Positions 12,070-23,846 of a stretch of DNA of 64,000 nt are shown piece after piece; position 1 is the stretch's first letter, and each line of letters starts with the position of its first letter. This DNA is from Calendula officinalis (taxonomy: Eukaryota > Streptophyta > Magnoliopsida > Asterales > Asteraceae). The notes below the pieces were generated by a model. That model saw only the letters and a program-made list of their open reading frames with translations, was not told the origin of the DNA and searched no databases. Location of the stretch: NCBI GenBank assembly GCA_963853835.1, contig OY970820.1:34310873-34374872 (forward strand), written 5' to 3'. Both the position numbers and the translations under genes were made by a program.

Positions 12070-12428
12070 AATCTCGAGGTAAACCTCGCATCTCTATCGG
12101 ACACAATTGACAACGGGACTCCATGAAGTCTTACTACTTCATCCACATACAACTTTGCCAACTTCTCAAGTGGAATGGTTTCCCGAATTGCCAAGAATAA
12201 TGCACTTTTGGTCAACCGGTCGACAATGACCCAAATGGCGTCGTGGTTCTTGCTCGTCTTTGGCAATCCAACAATAAAATCCATTGTTATGTCATCCCAT
12301 TTTCCGGCCGGGATTTGTAACGATTGAGCTACCCCGTAAGGTACTTGATGCTCGGCTTTTACTTGTGCACACGTGGCACACTTAGAAATATATACTTTGC
12401 CACCCTTGCCTTCATCCCGGGCCACCAA
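12024..12428 (-). pseudogene. gypsy integrase zinc-binding end and first catalytic Asp residues
   Basis: It contains the end of the HHCC finger (CATCAQVKAEHQ), then TMDFIVGLPKT with the first catalytic Asp and VSDRDARFTSRFW with the second. It overlaps its neighbours in other frames, which shows a frameshift at each end (near 12390 and 12065). All three parts are needed to make one integrase, so the gene is dead in this copy. Confidence 0.85.
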
Positions 12429-14257
12429 TACATCTTCTTCATATCTTGGTACGTTTTCGTACTTCTCGGGTGGATCGAATACTTAGACTTATGAACATCG
12501 TTTAGTAACTCCTTTCGGGTACCCCCGAACTTGGGAACCCAAATTCGACCACCAACGGTTTTCAACCCTTGTTTGTTTTCCACAAAATGTTGGTTCTTTC
12601 CCAAATGTTCTTGCCTTAACTCATCTTTTTCCATCACTTCCCGTTGGGCATTCTTGATTCGTTCTACTATACTCGAGACTACTTCAATACGTGTTAGCTT
12701 TCCTCTATTCGGCTTTTCATATACCTTTCGGCTCAAGGTGTCGACTACCACGTTGGCCTTCCTCGCATGGTAAACAATATCACAATCGTAATCTTGTATC
12801 AATTCGATCCATCTTCTTTGCCTCATATTCAAGTCTTTTTGAGTAAAAACATATTGAAGACTTTTGTGATCCGTGTACAACGTACACCTTGTACAATATA
12901 AGTAGTGTCTCCATAACTTCAAAGCAAACACTATCGCCGCCAATTCTAAATCGTGAGTCGTGTACCTTTCTTCCGCATTCTTTAGTTGTCTCGAGGCATA
13001 GGCAATCACTTTCCCCCGTTGCATCAAAACACAACCCAAACCTTTATGTGAAGCATCACTATACACGACAAAGTCTTCCATCCCTTCGGGTAACGTGAGA
13101 ACCGGGGCGTTACACAATTTTTCTTTTAATATGGTAAATGCCTTTTCTTGCTTTTCTCCCCACACAAACTCACTACTCTTTCGGGTCAACAACGTGAATG
13201 GTGTCGCCACTCGAGAAAAGTCTTGAATAAATCGACGGTAATATCCGGCAAGGCCGAGAAAACTTCTCACTTCGGTTGGAGTTCGTGGCGGTTCCCACTT
13301 CATAACCGCTTCAATCTTCGACGGGTCGACTTTGATTCCTTCTCGGGATACGACATGACCAAGGAATTGGACTTCTCGAATCCAAAATTCACACTTAGAA
13401 AACTTAGCATACAATTTCTCTCGTTGTAGCACTTCTAACGTTTTCCTTAGGTGGCTCTCGTGTTCTTCTTTGGTTTTTGAATAAATAAGAATATCGTCAA
13501 TAAATACGATAAGAAACTTGTCGAGGAATGGTTTGCAAACCCGATTCATAAGGTCCATAAAAATGGCCGGTGCATTAGTCAACCCGAATGGCATCACCAA
13601 AAACTCGTAATGCCCATAACGTGTACGAAACGCCGTCTTCTCGGTATCTCCTTCTTTCACTCGAACTTGATGGTAACCCGATCTCAAATCGATCTTCGAG
13701 AAATAGTCGGCACCTTGAAGTTGATCAAACAAGTCGTCGATTCTAGGCAACGGGTATCGGTTCTTAATAGTCATCTTGTTCAACTCTCGGTAGTCGATGC
13801 ACATTCTCATTGAACCGTCTTTCTTCTTAACAAACAATACGGGCGCACCCCATGGAGATGAGCTAGGACGAATAAATCCTTTGTCGAGTAACTCTTGCAA
13901 TTGGGACATCAATTCCCGCATTTCGGTGGGAGCCAAACGGTATGGAGCACGAGCTATCGGCGTCGCTCCCGGAACCAAATCAATACGGAATTCTACTTGT
14001 CTCTCCGGTGGCAATCCCGGTAAATCATCGGGAAATACTTCGGGAAAGTCCCGAATCACCTTCACATTTTCCACCGTCTTCTTCTCCTTCTTTCCATCTA
14101 ACACATACGCTAAAAAGGACGAACACCCTTTGGCTAAACATTTCCTAGCTTTAACTGCGGTCATAAGACATGGCAAATGGTGCCGTCTCTCACCATACAC
14201 ATAAACTTTTTCGTTGTCGGGAGTCCTAATCGAGACTATCTTTTTCCCGCATAAAAT
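12359..14257 (-). pseudogene. gypsy reverse transcriptase, RNase H and integrase start
   Basis: The frame is continuous with gag-protease except for a single TAG at 14260-14258. RT motifs include CIDYRELNKMTIKNRYPLP, KIDLRSGYHQ and FIDDILIYS with the two catalytic Asp. RNase H follows with VVYSDASHKGLG, ERYTTHDLEL and YTDHKSLQ. The integrase HHCC finger starts with HKSKYSIHP and MYWWPGMK. The frame is lost near 12390. The length (about 630 codons) fits the family. Confidence 0.9.
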
Positions 14258-15832
14258 CTATGCTTGATGTTCACCCAACCAATCCATACCTATAACTATA
14301 TCAAAACCCGCAATTTCCATGGGTAATAAATTCACCTTAAACTTTTTCCCGTCTATTTCCAATTCACAATTTCGACACATATGTTGAACTATGGAGGTTT
14401 TACCATCCGCAATTTCTATATCATAAATCTCATCAAGGAGTTCTAAAGGCACTTTCAACACCACAACAAAATCATGCGACACAAACGAATAAGTAGCACC
14501 CGAGTCAAATAAGATCCGGACGGGAATAGAATTTACGAGTAGGGTACCTGAAACGACATCGTGGACTTCCTTGGCTTCATCTCGGGTAAGTTGGAAGGAC
14601 CGTCCCTTGACCTTTGTCGGCTCCGCTTTCTTTTGAGCGGTCGACACCATGGTCTCGCTTCCCTTCTTCGGGCAAGAATTGCTATAGTGCCCTTTTTCAT
14701 GGCACGAGTAGCACTCGATTTCGTCCAACGGTTTGGCCCGGCAATCTCTCGCCATATGCCCCGGCCTTCCACATTTAAAACACGACTTTGAATCCGCCAA
14801 ACATTCCCCCTTGTGGTATTTGCCACACTTCTTACAAGCACCCACACTTGATTGCTTAGAGAAGGTCGGGATGAACTTTCCCTTCTTCATCGATCCCGAG
14901 CTCCCTTCGAACTTCCTCTTTTCAAACTTTGGCTTCTCATTGATCTTTCGTTGGCCAACCTCCTCCACGTTCCTCGCCGCACCGATAGCCTCATCGAGTG
15001 TGACGGCCCTTTTTACTTCCAACTCATACTCCCACGGGAGTCCATTAGCATACCTAACAATCCGGGACCTCTCATCCGGATACAACTTGATCACAAACGG
15101 GATCAATCCCGTGAACTTTTTGGTGTACTCATCTACACTCATTCCTTCCTTCTTCAAGTGAACAAACTCTTCTTGGAGTTTCTCTAAGTTTCTCTCGGGG
15201 CAAAACTTTGCCTTCAACCGTTTCACAAACTCATCCCAAGTCATCTTGTACACCGCCCTCTTTCCCAAAGTTTCGTACATGGTATCCCACCACATGAGGG
15301 CTTCATCCTTCAACAACCAAGAAGCATAAATCACCATATCACCTTCCTTGCATTTACTAGCTTCAAGGACTTGTTCGGTTTCACGGATCCAACGGATCGT
15401 GACTTTTGGTTCGGAGCTACCATAGTAGTTATCGGGCTTAAAAGCCACAAAATTCTTGTACGTGCACCCCTTCCTTTCCCTCGGCTCGGGGTCACTCTCC
15501 TCTTCTTCCGTCGAAGACCTCTCGGTTTGAGCAACGCTACTTGACTTGCTCTTTGTGCGGGGTGGAGATTCCTCCCGCCTTTCACGTGCCTTATGCTCAT
15601 TGAGGATTCGGTTCACATCCTCGTTCACTATGTCTCTCATTTGGTTGAACATAGTTTGGAGGTGTTCTACGGTGACCGGGGTGTGAGTGTTCCTTTCAAC
15701 ACCCGAATTCTCCACTTCATCACGAGGTGGAGGGCCAAATACCGGTTCGGCAATATTATTCGAATCTTGCCCTTGATCGAGTGGGCCTCTTGCACTTCTA
15801 GTTCTCACCATTTTGCTATAATAAGACATCAA
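14258..15832 (-). pseudogene. gypsy gag-protease polyprotein
   Basis: It encodes 524 residues. The start is the first Met, with a second Met eight codons later (before VRTRSARG) also plausible. The capsid region shows WIRETEQVLEA, ALMWWDT, WDEFVKRLKAKFCP and VDEYTKKFTGL. Cys-rich knuckles follow, including CFKCGRPGHMARDC and CYSCHEKGHYSNSC (both CX2CX4HX4C) and an upstream CKKCGKYHKGEC. The protease has the DSGATYSFVS active site and ends near IGMDWLGEHQA. It is terminated by TAG where related elements read straight into RT, so it counts as a damaged gag-pol. Confidence 0.9.
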
Positions 15833-16035
15833 TCATTTAGAAGTCAATTTATCAAAGTAACGGTAACACTGACCGTTCCAAAACCAAACATGACCTATTC
15901 CCTTAAGGTCAACCCTATCGAACCTACACTTAAGGTCTCAATAGCCAATTCATAAGTATCCTATGGAACCTACTGTCCTACTAGCTCAGTTTAAGTCTAG
16001 GATGGTCAACTCAACCTAGTTCAATTAAACTATAG

Positions 16036-16047
16036 CTCTGATACCAA
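16036..16047 (-). other. primer binding site (tRNA-iMet) of the gypsy element
   Basis: On the minus strand TGGTATCAGAGC follows the LTR end after a few bases. It is complementary to the 3' end of plant initiator tRNA-Met and fixes the element's orientation. Confidence 0.9.
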
Positions 16048-16050
16048 GTT

Positions 16051-17706
16051 GTAACACCTCAATTTTCAAAACAACATTTAAATAACATTTAATCCAATAC
16101 ATAATATTGTATCGGTGTCAAATACCGGTTTTACAAAAACGAAAAGGTTTCTTGTTCGAGATTATCAGAGTTTACAAAAACGGTGTTACAAATTATATCT
16201 TAACCATAGGATAAGGACTCTAATCATCAACACCGAGCTAATCTCAACAAGGCCTCTTCTAAACGGGCCTCCTAGATCTTCGATCCCGAACCTGAGTACA
16301 TAGCAAAAACACAAACATAGCACGTGAGACAAAATTGCCTCGTGAGATACATGGGTTTTAGACCCAATAAACAACTAGTCAAATAATATCATTTAAACTT
16401 AAAATAATATTACTAGGTTCGTTTGGGTCACTTCATTACTTTCATCATTTGGCCAATGTCAAGATAATCGGAATGCCTCCAATCTATCAAGACCATCATA
16501 TCCGCGGTAACCGGAATGCCTCCAATCTACCGGGATTCATAGGTATTGGGTAATCGGAATGCCTCCAATCTACCACTAACCTAAAGGTACCGTAATAACT
16601 GGAATGTCTCCAATCTACTACGGCCCTAAGGACAACAACATCATCATCATCACTTTTCTCTTATCATTATGAGCCTATAGCTCCATCATTTCTCATTCAA
16701 TTCATCAATTCATCATCATGTAAGCAATTCGTCATAAATCACATAAATAACTAAATTACTTAAAGACTCGATAAAAACATTTAATCATAAAACATTTACT
16801 AACTATGTACTTAGTTTTGAAAGTTCACATGTACTCACCTTAGCCAAGCTTATCCAAATGTTGTGTTCCTTGAACACCAATATCACTTCTCAAGATTTGA
16901 ATGCCTCAGATCCTTCAACCAATAACCTATTATCCAACCAATACAATGGTTTGCATCAATCATCAATACTAACTATATAATCCATGACTAGTCAACTACT
17001 AGCACCATTTTCCCCAAAATTACCAAACCCTAATTCCATAAATCACCATCTTTTCATAGATTCATATTATGATTACATTTCCCTTGTTAAAATACCATAT
17101 ATCTAAGTTATGTTACTTCCATTTAACCATTTATGTACAAATCCATAACTGAGGTTTATGATTCAAGCTTCCCTACTTGGATCTAAGACTTACAACACAA
17201 GAGGGATGAAGATTTACCTTTGATCTTCAAATGTGAGCAAGAATCTCCAAGAACTAGTGTAGATTAAGCTCCAATCGACACTTTACACTAAAAAATCGCA
17301 CACACAAGTTGAGAGGAGAAAACTAGGGTTTATGTGTGACATTAATGAAGATATCCCGACTTTAATGCTGTGTCGGGCAGAGTTCCCGATCGTGACCAGA
17401 GTTCGCGTCGCGAACTACTTCACGCACGCATAGTTCGCGATCGTGACCTGGTCGGGAAGTAGTTCACGCCTGATGGTCAAAATGGCTGGTCCGACTTCGC
17501 GATCCGTGAACCAAAGTTAACGGCGTGAACTTCCTGGACAGCTAGGGCTGCACTTTTTGATCTTTGGCTCGACCCGGTTTCGCCCATAACTTTCTCGTGC
17601 GGTGTCCAAACGACACGAAACCAATTCCTACGTTCTTTAAACGATTTATCCTTATTTATCATATTTTTATACAATTTATTTATTTATAAATTTTCGGGTC
17701 GTTACA
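16051..17706 (-). repeat. Tekay-type gypsy LTR (right copy, 5' LTR)
   Basis: It is a 1656-bp LTR with the same ends as 9371-11027, next to the primer site on its left and a CTTCT target duplication (17707-17711) on its right. It carries the same GGAATGCCTCCAATCTA repeats and the palindrome at 17400-17416. Confidence 0.95.
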
Positions 17707-17857
17707 CTTCTACTTTTAAATGTGGGCCAACAAAAAATACTCTCTAAACTAATCTTATATTTTAATCAAATTTATTACTAAAGACCCCAACAGTAACTTA
17801 TCTCCTAAAAACACGTGACCAAATGAAATAAGAAGTTTTTTTATGGGATGAAGAGGG
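17707..17857. mobile_element. Stowaway-type MITE, right part
   Basis: It continues the MITE interrupted at 9370 and starts with the CTTCT duplication. It ends with GGGATGAAGAGGG, the inverted partner of the left end, then TA at 17858-17859. Confidence 0.8.
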
Positions 17858-18200
17858 TACTATATTTGGAAAACTCTAATATGTCACGTTTTTTCATAAA
17901 GTAGAATGGGTTTTAAAGAAAATTCATTTATTGCATATGTTCAAGTTTATTAACTTTAATTTATTATTAAGAGCTTTACAGATAGATGTTTTAAAAAAAA
18001 AAAAAATACTATAATCAAGTACTATAGTTGTTATTCACTTATGTATTTTTAATTAAAATTATATATATACTTATATTTACTTTCTGTATGCTAAATATAA
18101 ATTTTCCATTACGTAAAAGTTAACTAATTATTTTGTTTAGTTAGAAAAAAAAGTTACGAAGTATTTGAATTGCTACAAAATTAAGGAAAAACTGTATTAT
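17858..18200 (+). pseudogene. intron-1 relic (right part) of the phosphoglucomutase-like gene copy
   Basis: It matches intron 1 of the intact gene from about 38728 to 39010. Shared blocks include CTCTAATATGTCACGTTTTT, TCATAAAGTAGAATGGGTTT, TATGCTAAATATAAATTT and CATTACGTAAAAGTTAACTA. No exon 2 sequence follows. This shows that the MITE inserted into an intron of the second gene copy. Confidence 0.85.
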
Positions 18201-18444
18201 TTTCTACTAAATATTAACGTTAACTGTAAAATTAACTAGAAAAAATATATTATTTTCTACTAAATCTTACTACTTCGATCTATCATTTTAACCAAAAATT
18301 GACTGACTAGTGAATTTTGTGACAAGAAAACAGTTTCGATTGCTTATTTGGAAATCAATTTAACCTATATATAGTTTGTGTTCTTATGTTTGGAATTTTT
18401 TTTTAATTAATTAATCTTTCTTTATTGATAAAAGATCATTTTTT

Positions 18445-19864
18445 TTACACGGATAAAGAAGGTAAACGGGCAACAAGCTGCACCGCTATCCATTTTTGAA
18501 TTGCAAAACTAATTCTTTTAAAAACAACGTTTGTGGATCTAGGTGTCAAAAGATTGCTATGCATAACACGTTGGACTCTGTTGAGAAGCTCCACTGCCTC
18601 AGGTGCAAGGAAACCGAAAGTGTCAAATGCAAAAGGAATAAACACGTGTTGATTTTCAATGCATGCTTTCTCGTGCTTTGTCACGTTGCACGAGGCGGCT
18701 TTCAAAGCAGCTTGTCCCACCGTAACACCCCGGACTACCCAGGCCAGCGAGAGGAGAAACTCCAGTTAGATCCACACACGCGTGCTTCCCCCCAACCCAT
18801 CCAAAAACCAAAATGTCCGCAGGTTTAAGTGTGGATCTTCTATCCAACGGGTCAGTCAAAAAGTTCACAGGTGCTTCTTTCTTTGCGGAGATTCCGGCAC
18901 GCCTACATATGTCAAAAAGGACATCTCGAACCATATCGTGTCGGTACTTGAAACCCGGGAGCTCTTTACAATGAATAGCATGTCCCCAAAGGAATCCAAA
19001 CATGCCTTGTGACAAACAGGGCATAACGCATCAACCGGAAATAATGGAATCATGAGACGATACTTAAGAATGGCACGATATTCCACAGGTGACATATGTT
19101 GACCTAGCCCATCTATGGGAATAGCAAGAAGATAATCCTGAGCATGAGGTGCCCGTAAACAATCAAAAACCGCTTTTTGTCTCACATTCATGTCGAAACG
19201 AACTTCCAAATCCTTGACCATTTCACTAAAAAGGGCACTCGCCAATGTTTGTTGGGCTTTAGAGGGGGCGGTTTCCTTATTAGTGAAGCCGCTAAAATCA
19301 AAGCTCGGAATCATATCACGAATACGAGCCAAAGCACAACCATAATCGTCATCCATACAAGATATCCCACTGTCACGTAAGATGTGATCCTGAAGCACCC
19401 AAGATTGGACCCTCGAGGCCACAAAAGCATAAGAGGAAACCATTTTTGCCGAGTACAAACCCAAACCACCGGAACGAATGGGTAGAGAAGCGAGTTGCCA
19501 CTGTAAGTCTCCAAAGAAAGGCCCTCCACATACCACAATGTTCTCAATCGACTCATGCAATCCTTTGTCAAAGACCAAAGATGCCTCCTCCATGTGTACA
19601 GGTTGACAAGTTCTTAAACCAAAAAAGAGTTTGGCAATACCCATACATGATCGTAGTAAAAGGAGCTCACTCTGCAGGTCACGTAACTGTGGAAGGAGTC
19701 TCATCAAATCAACAACATTTGCAGCTCTTCTCATAGCCAACCCACTAATAAAATATGGGTCTCTACTAACAGCTCCCCCAAGAAGCTTCACACCCAATGA
19801 TGGCCTTCTGATATCGACAGGGAATAAACCCTCACGAGGTTTCATTCCATTACACGAGGGCCAA
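18445..19864 (-). pseudogene. LINE-type reverse-transcriptase gene, C-terminal part, frameshifted
   Basis: Three overlapping minus-strand frames (19864-18865, 19024-18656, 18720-18445) together give a protein tail containing KLLGGAVSRDPYFISG, LRTCQPVHMEEA, IRSGGLGLYSAK, ALCPVCHKACLDSFG, LPGFKYRHDMVRDVLFDIC and AFDTFGFLAPEAVELL. From memory this is a tail often found after non-LTR reverse transcriptases in Asteraceae genomes. At least two frameshifts break it. The frame ends at about 19864, where gypsy-derived sequence begins. A matching RT-core fragment on the same strand lies at 34880-35150. Confidence 0.7.
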
Positions 19865-20347
19865 CCCAGGAGCTAAACCATATACCGGGAACAAACCAAA
19901 GTGTAACATATGTGAGTGGCATCATAAAGGAAGGTGTGAAAGATGTAACCGATGCAACTGATGGGGACACAAATCTCAAAATTGTAGAGCCAATCCACCA
20001 AATCATGGACCAAGAACCAATGGTTGTTACGAATGTGGAGATCCTAATCATTTCAGGAATCAGTGCCCTAGGCTCGACAACAATAATAACATTGGCGACA
20101 ACAATCAAAACCCCAATGTCAATTGCGATCGTCAGCCTGCTCGTGGAAGGGCATTTGTGTTGGGAGCACTTCAAGATTCAGATACAGAATATGGTACGTC
20201 TTTTCTTATATAAATAATATTCCTAAGATCACTAATCATATGAAAACCCATAATTGTCTAGAAGAGTGTTCTCATTTCTTTACAAAACCCAGCCTAGTAG
20301 TATGTCGTCTTAAATTTCGGGACGAAATTTCTTTAACGATGGGAGAA
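19865..20347 (+). pseudogene. gypsy gag zinc-knuckle remnant and polypurine tract
   Basis: Plus-strand translation gives Cys-rich blocks CNICEWHHKGRC, then a knuckle broken by TGA, then CYECGDPNHFRNQC (CX2CX4HX4C), followed by Arg-Gly-Arg-Ala-Phe and an acidic tail. Within 150 bp the sequence passes to a purine tract (GATGGGAGAA) and an LTR start at 20348. Protease, RT and integrase are absent, so this is an internally deleted gypsy element joined to the LINE relic. Confidence 0.65.
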
Positions 20348-23140
20348 TGTGACAACCATCGAAATCGGTTACTTGAACCGATGGTTATTGTGACCAAATT
20401 TCATTCTAGAATAATCATCTCATTTATGAATACATTTATTTTAGCATTTAAGTGTAGCTAAAACACTCATATCATGTGTAGGTAGTACACACATTCATTA
20501 TGCACAAGTCAGTTTGTCTATGTCTCATTAAAACTATACATTTAGCGAGTTGGTGACATATCGATAAAACTAAACAAACCAAAAATATAAATTTTATATT
20601 TCATAATGAACTATTTGCTTAATCAAAGGAGCCTATGCGGAAAAGATTGTACAAATAAGCTTACTCGATTAAATATATAAATAATAACATTAAGTTTAAA
20701 TTCTTAGTATAATGTAAGAATATCAAGTTAAATATATACTCAAAGTAGCTACATATACCATATACGAGTAGATCCGAATTGCACCTTTTAAACAATTTAA
20801 AAAGCATCTTTTATCTCTTATCGTGGCCACGCACGTATCAACATTTAACAATAATTCCGAATTACTTGAGTGAAATATTAACAATGTGTTTTGACTTAAT
20901 CAATCACCATAACTTAATAAAAAACTAGACACTCCACATTTTCAGTCGTGTACCTAACCCCCTCCTCTCTTCTTTCTCCCAAAGAAACCCAACAAACCTC
21001 CCACTTTTCTTGTAAAAGTTTTTGAACAAATGCTTGATCAAAATTTTAAAACCTCTCTTAATTAAACCGAAATCAGTCTCTTCATCATTTAGTCTCGAGA
21101 ATTCAGTAGCAAGAATTCAAGAAAATCATCTTGAGAACACCGTTGGTAACTTTCTCCATCTCTTCCATTTTCCTTTGATATTAAATTTTAAATCTTATGT
21201 GTTTATGTTTGATGGTTCACTCCTCATGATTTGGTGTGTTAGAATTGGTTATACAAAGTTTTACATCCTAATTAAACCCATTGAAATCTAATAATTTTGG
21301 CCGGAACATGTATGCGTTCGGTGATTATATTCTGTTTCAACCAGACTGATTCGTCGGAAAGATAAATAAGTAATATTTGCATTTTAAACAAAAAAAAGTT
21401 GTATAGCAGAGATGGTTATCGTCCTGGCCTGCGATTAAGAGGTTCCCTGTTCGAAACTCGGCGACCACCTTTTGCTCATTTATTTTTCTTTCTTTTGTGC
21501 CTGGTCGTACATGCTACCCCTTTCCCACTTCACAACCTCGGCCCATCAAATTCTCGACCCAAGCCTGATCGAACCCTTCCGACCCAGGAAGCATGCAGCC
21601 CAAATCATTTTCCAGCCCAGATCTTTATTCAGCCCAATAGTTTCTTTTAATTGCTCGAGCCCAATACATTTAACCCATTTATTTAATTAACCCACATTTA
21701 TTAATCTGATTTATATTTTTCTGATTTAATAAAATTATTTATTTAATTAATATTTATATAATTAATTTATATTGAGTTATTTAATCATTCGTTATATATA
21801 TATATATATATTGTTTAAGTATTCTTTTTATTGACTGAGTTATTAATTAACTATCTACATTTTTATAATTATTTACGTGTTTATTATTTACATATTTATC
21901 GAACGCGGACTTCTTCCAACACTCAAATAAACACGTAACCAAAGGTTAAATGGAACTATAACGAGTTATAGTATAAGCAAACAACATAAGTTATTTAGTA
22001 AAATAAAATCTATACATTTAATAAGTCACCAACAAGTCGCTCACACCTAACTATATTTTAACAACTAATCAATGGAGTGAAACATCTAGCATAGACGTGC
22101 CGATAGAGCCGCCTCTCATTATTGTTATTCTTATGCGTTTAGGGCGCCAAGAAGTCATTGTCAGATTTGCACATTATCATTTTGCATTTTGCTAGCTTTT
22201 GCATCAGGTGAGTCCACAGCCCCACTTTTTACCGCATTTCATTTACTGTTTTACAAATTTGGGGTGAAAAGCATATCAACTGCTTTTATAAATGTTTACA
22301 TTTCTAATATTGTGTTTCAGTAAAGCCTATTGTTACTATTTATTTTAATTGTGATGAAACATATCGTAAACCATGACAATCAATCCGTATGCTCGGACTA
22401 AGTTTAGATGTAGTTTACATACCATAATTATTAGCTAGTTTCGACTAGACCCTGGATATGCAGATGGTACCATTGGCTAAGACTCTTCATCCCACAGTGT
22501 GATAAAATCAGGGAGTGCATATCTTAGATTCAGTAACATCATTATTAGAGATGGAGTTTGGTTATGGACTTAGGGTCGGCATTTTAATGGATATTAGTCA
22601 TGCTTTTTCTACAAACTTATGTGTTTCTATATTTCAACAATTCAATTATTATCATATTACAACCAGTGGTGGAAAATCATTTTTAAATATTATTTCATCA
22701 CACAATTTATGCCATGGTTGGCACATGAACACTTTGGACTTCAAATCATTTTTAGACACTATCATTTTACAAACTACGCCTGTGGGCATACATAAAACTT
22801 TGGATTTCAAAACAAACTATAAACCTGTGGATTCACTTAACAATTTTGTTGATCATTTTTCATATGTTTTTCAGGTAGCTAAGTTGAAGCATAAGTCTTA
22901 GTAGCATTGGATCACAAGCATGCATGTGTCAAGATGCCACGATTTATTAAAAACATTTTCTTTTTACATATTAACTATTTTGTTAACATTAATTTTTGTG
23001 ACCTACATTATTTCAAATATTATTTAGATTTTGGAACATCTATTGTTTACGATAATCATATGCTTGTGTTACCCATGATAGTCGCACACTCGTTCTTCTG
23101 TAAACCATTTTCTTTACAAACCAATTTTGCGGGGTGTGAC
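20348..23140 (+). repeat. long gypsy LTR (3' LTR of the deleted element)
   Basis: It starts with TGTGACAACCATCG right after the polypurine tract. The proposed end is GCGGGGTGTGACA, a form common for such LTRs. The copia element at 23141 inserted within that last GTGAC/A, so the final A is at 34588. The length (about 2.8 kb) is at the long end for the lineage and no partner LTR is present. Short open frames inside (22515-22901, 22907-23233) show no protein signature. Confidence 0.5.
21405..21465 (+). repeat. tRNA-like segment with A- and B-box matches
   Basis: TAGCAGAGATGG resembles a pol III A box. TGTTCGAAACT, about 35 bp downstream, resembles a B box. The segment does not fold into a complete tRNA that I can see. 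It may be a SINE head inside the LTR or chance. Confidence 0.3.
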
Positions 23141-23760
23141 TGTTGGAGCAAAACACAGATCAACTTATTAATGATGCTGCAGTTAGTAATAATTATGTTT
23201 ATTACTGATGGGGCAGAATATGTTTACTACTGATGAAGTTGATACTGGTGAATACTATAACTTAGTTACTACTGATCAAGACTTATTGAAGATACTACTG
23301 ATCAATAGTAGTTACTACTGATGATGGATCTGGACTTACTACTGGTCACCAAGTTTACTACTGATGTTATGAATTTACTACTGGTGATTACAGAATACTA
23401 CTGATGAGCTTATATGGAACATATCGAGTCCGAGATCTTCGTAGAGATAGTTATAGCATGTAAATCAATGTATATCTATAGAATTAGAATGTAAATCAAG
23501 TCCTAGAATAACTAGGGTAAAAAGTTTAGCTTCAAGGACTATTATAAATAGTTCCTTACGAATTGTAAACGTACGTGTGTATTGTTAATTCAATAATATA
23601 CATTGAAGCTTTTTGTGAAACTGTGTTCTTAATACTTTCGCATATTATTTACAGTTCATTGTTCTTAATTACATTGATATAGTGTTGATCCGCTGCAACT
23701 TCTATAGTCAATTAGATCTAAGGTGTTTATTAACTTCTCTATAGTTAATCGATCCTGACA
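23141..23760 (+). repeat. 5' LTR of the SIRE-like element
   Basis: It starts TGTTGGAGCAAAACACAG and ends GATCCTGACA. A TATA box (TATAAATA, 23543-23550) marks the core promoter. Eight exact copies of TACTACTGRT lie at 23225-23405, upstream of the TATA box. Confidence 0.95.
23225..23405 (+). promoter_or_regulatory. cluster of eight TACTACTGRT motifs in U3
   Basis: Within 181 bp there are eight exact, same-orientation copies (six ending GAT, two ending GGT), plus degenerate ones such as TTATTACTGAT. Spacing is irregular, so this is not a simple tandem repeat. The last copy ends 137 bp before the LTR TATA box. The cluster is repeated in the 3' LTR. It is a plausible binding-site cluster for an activator or an element-encoded protein (inference). 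Confidence 0.8.
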
Positions 23761-23762
23761 AG

Positions 23763-23774
23763 TGGTATCAGAGC
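23763..23774 (+). other. primer binding site (tRNA-iMet) of the SIRE-like element
   Basis: TGGTATCAGAGC follows the 5' LTR after two bases and is complementary to the 3' end of initiator tRNA-Met. Confidence 0.95.
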
Positions 23775-23846
23775 GTATTGGTTCTAGATCTACGATTTGT
23801 TAGGAACAACAAAAAGTTTTAATCTTTAAAACACACATTATTAATC

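Larger units (their letters stand above)
11184..17706 (-). mobile_element. Tekay/Del-type chromovirus (Ty3/gypsy), defective
   Basis: Reading on the minus strand, the order is LTR (17706-16051), tRNA-Met primer site (16047-16036), gag-protease (15832-14258), RT-RNase H and start of integrase (14257-12359), rest of integrase with a chromodomain-like tail (12428-11212), then a purine tract and only the first 16 bp of the 3' LTR (11199-11184). The gag zinc knuckles, gag-pol in one frame and the chromodomain-like C-terminus place it in the Tekay/Del lineage. It is inactivated by one in-frame stop and two frameshifts. The missing 3' LTR body is supplied separately at 9371-11027. Confidence 0.9.

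Noticed and set aside
13797..14204. Plus-strand frame of 135 codons opposite the gypsy pol
   Set aside because: It is the antisense shadow of a real RT coding frame.
22515..23233. Two adjacent open frames (128 and 108 codons) in the long LTR
   Set aside because: No recognisable domain, composition typical of AT-rich non-coding DNA, and the second frame runs into the inserted copia LTR.
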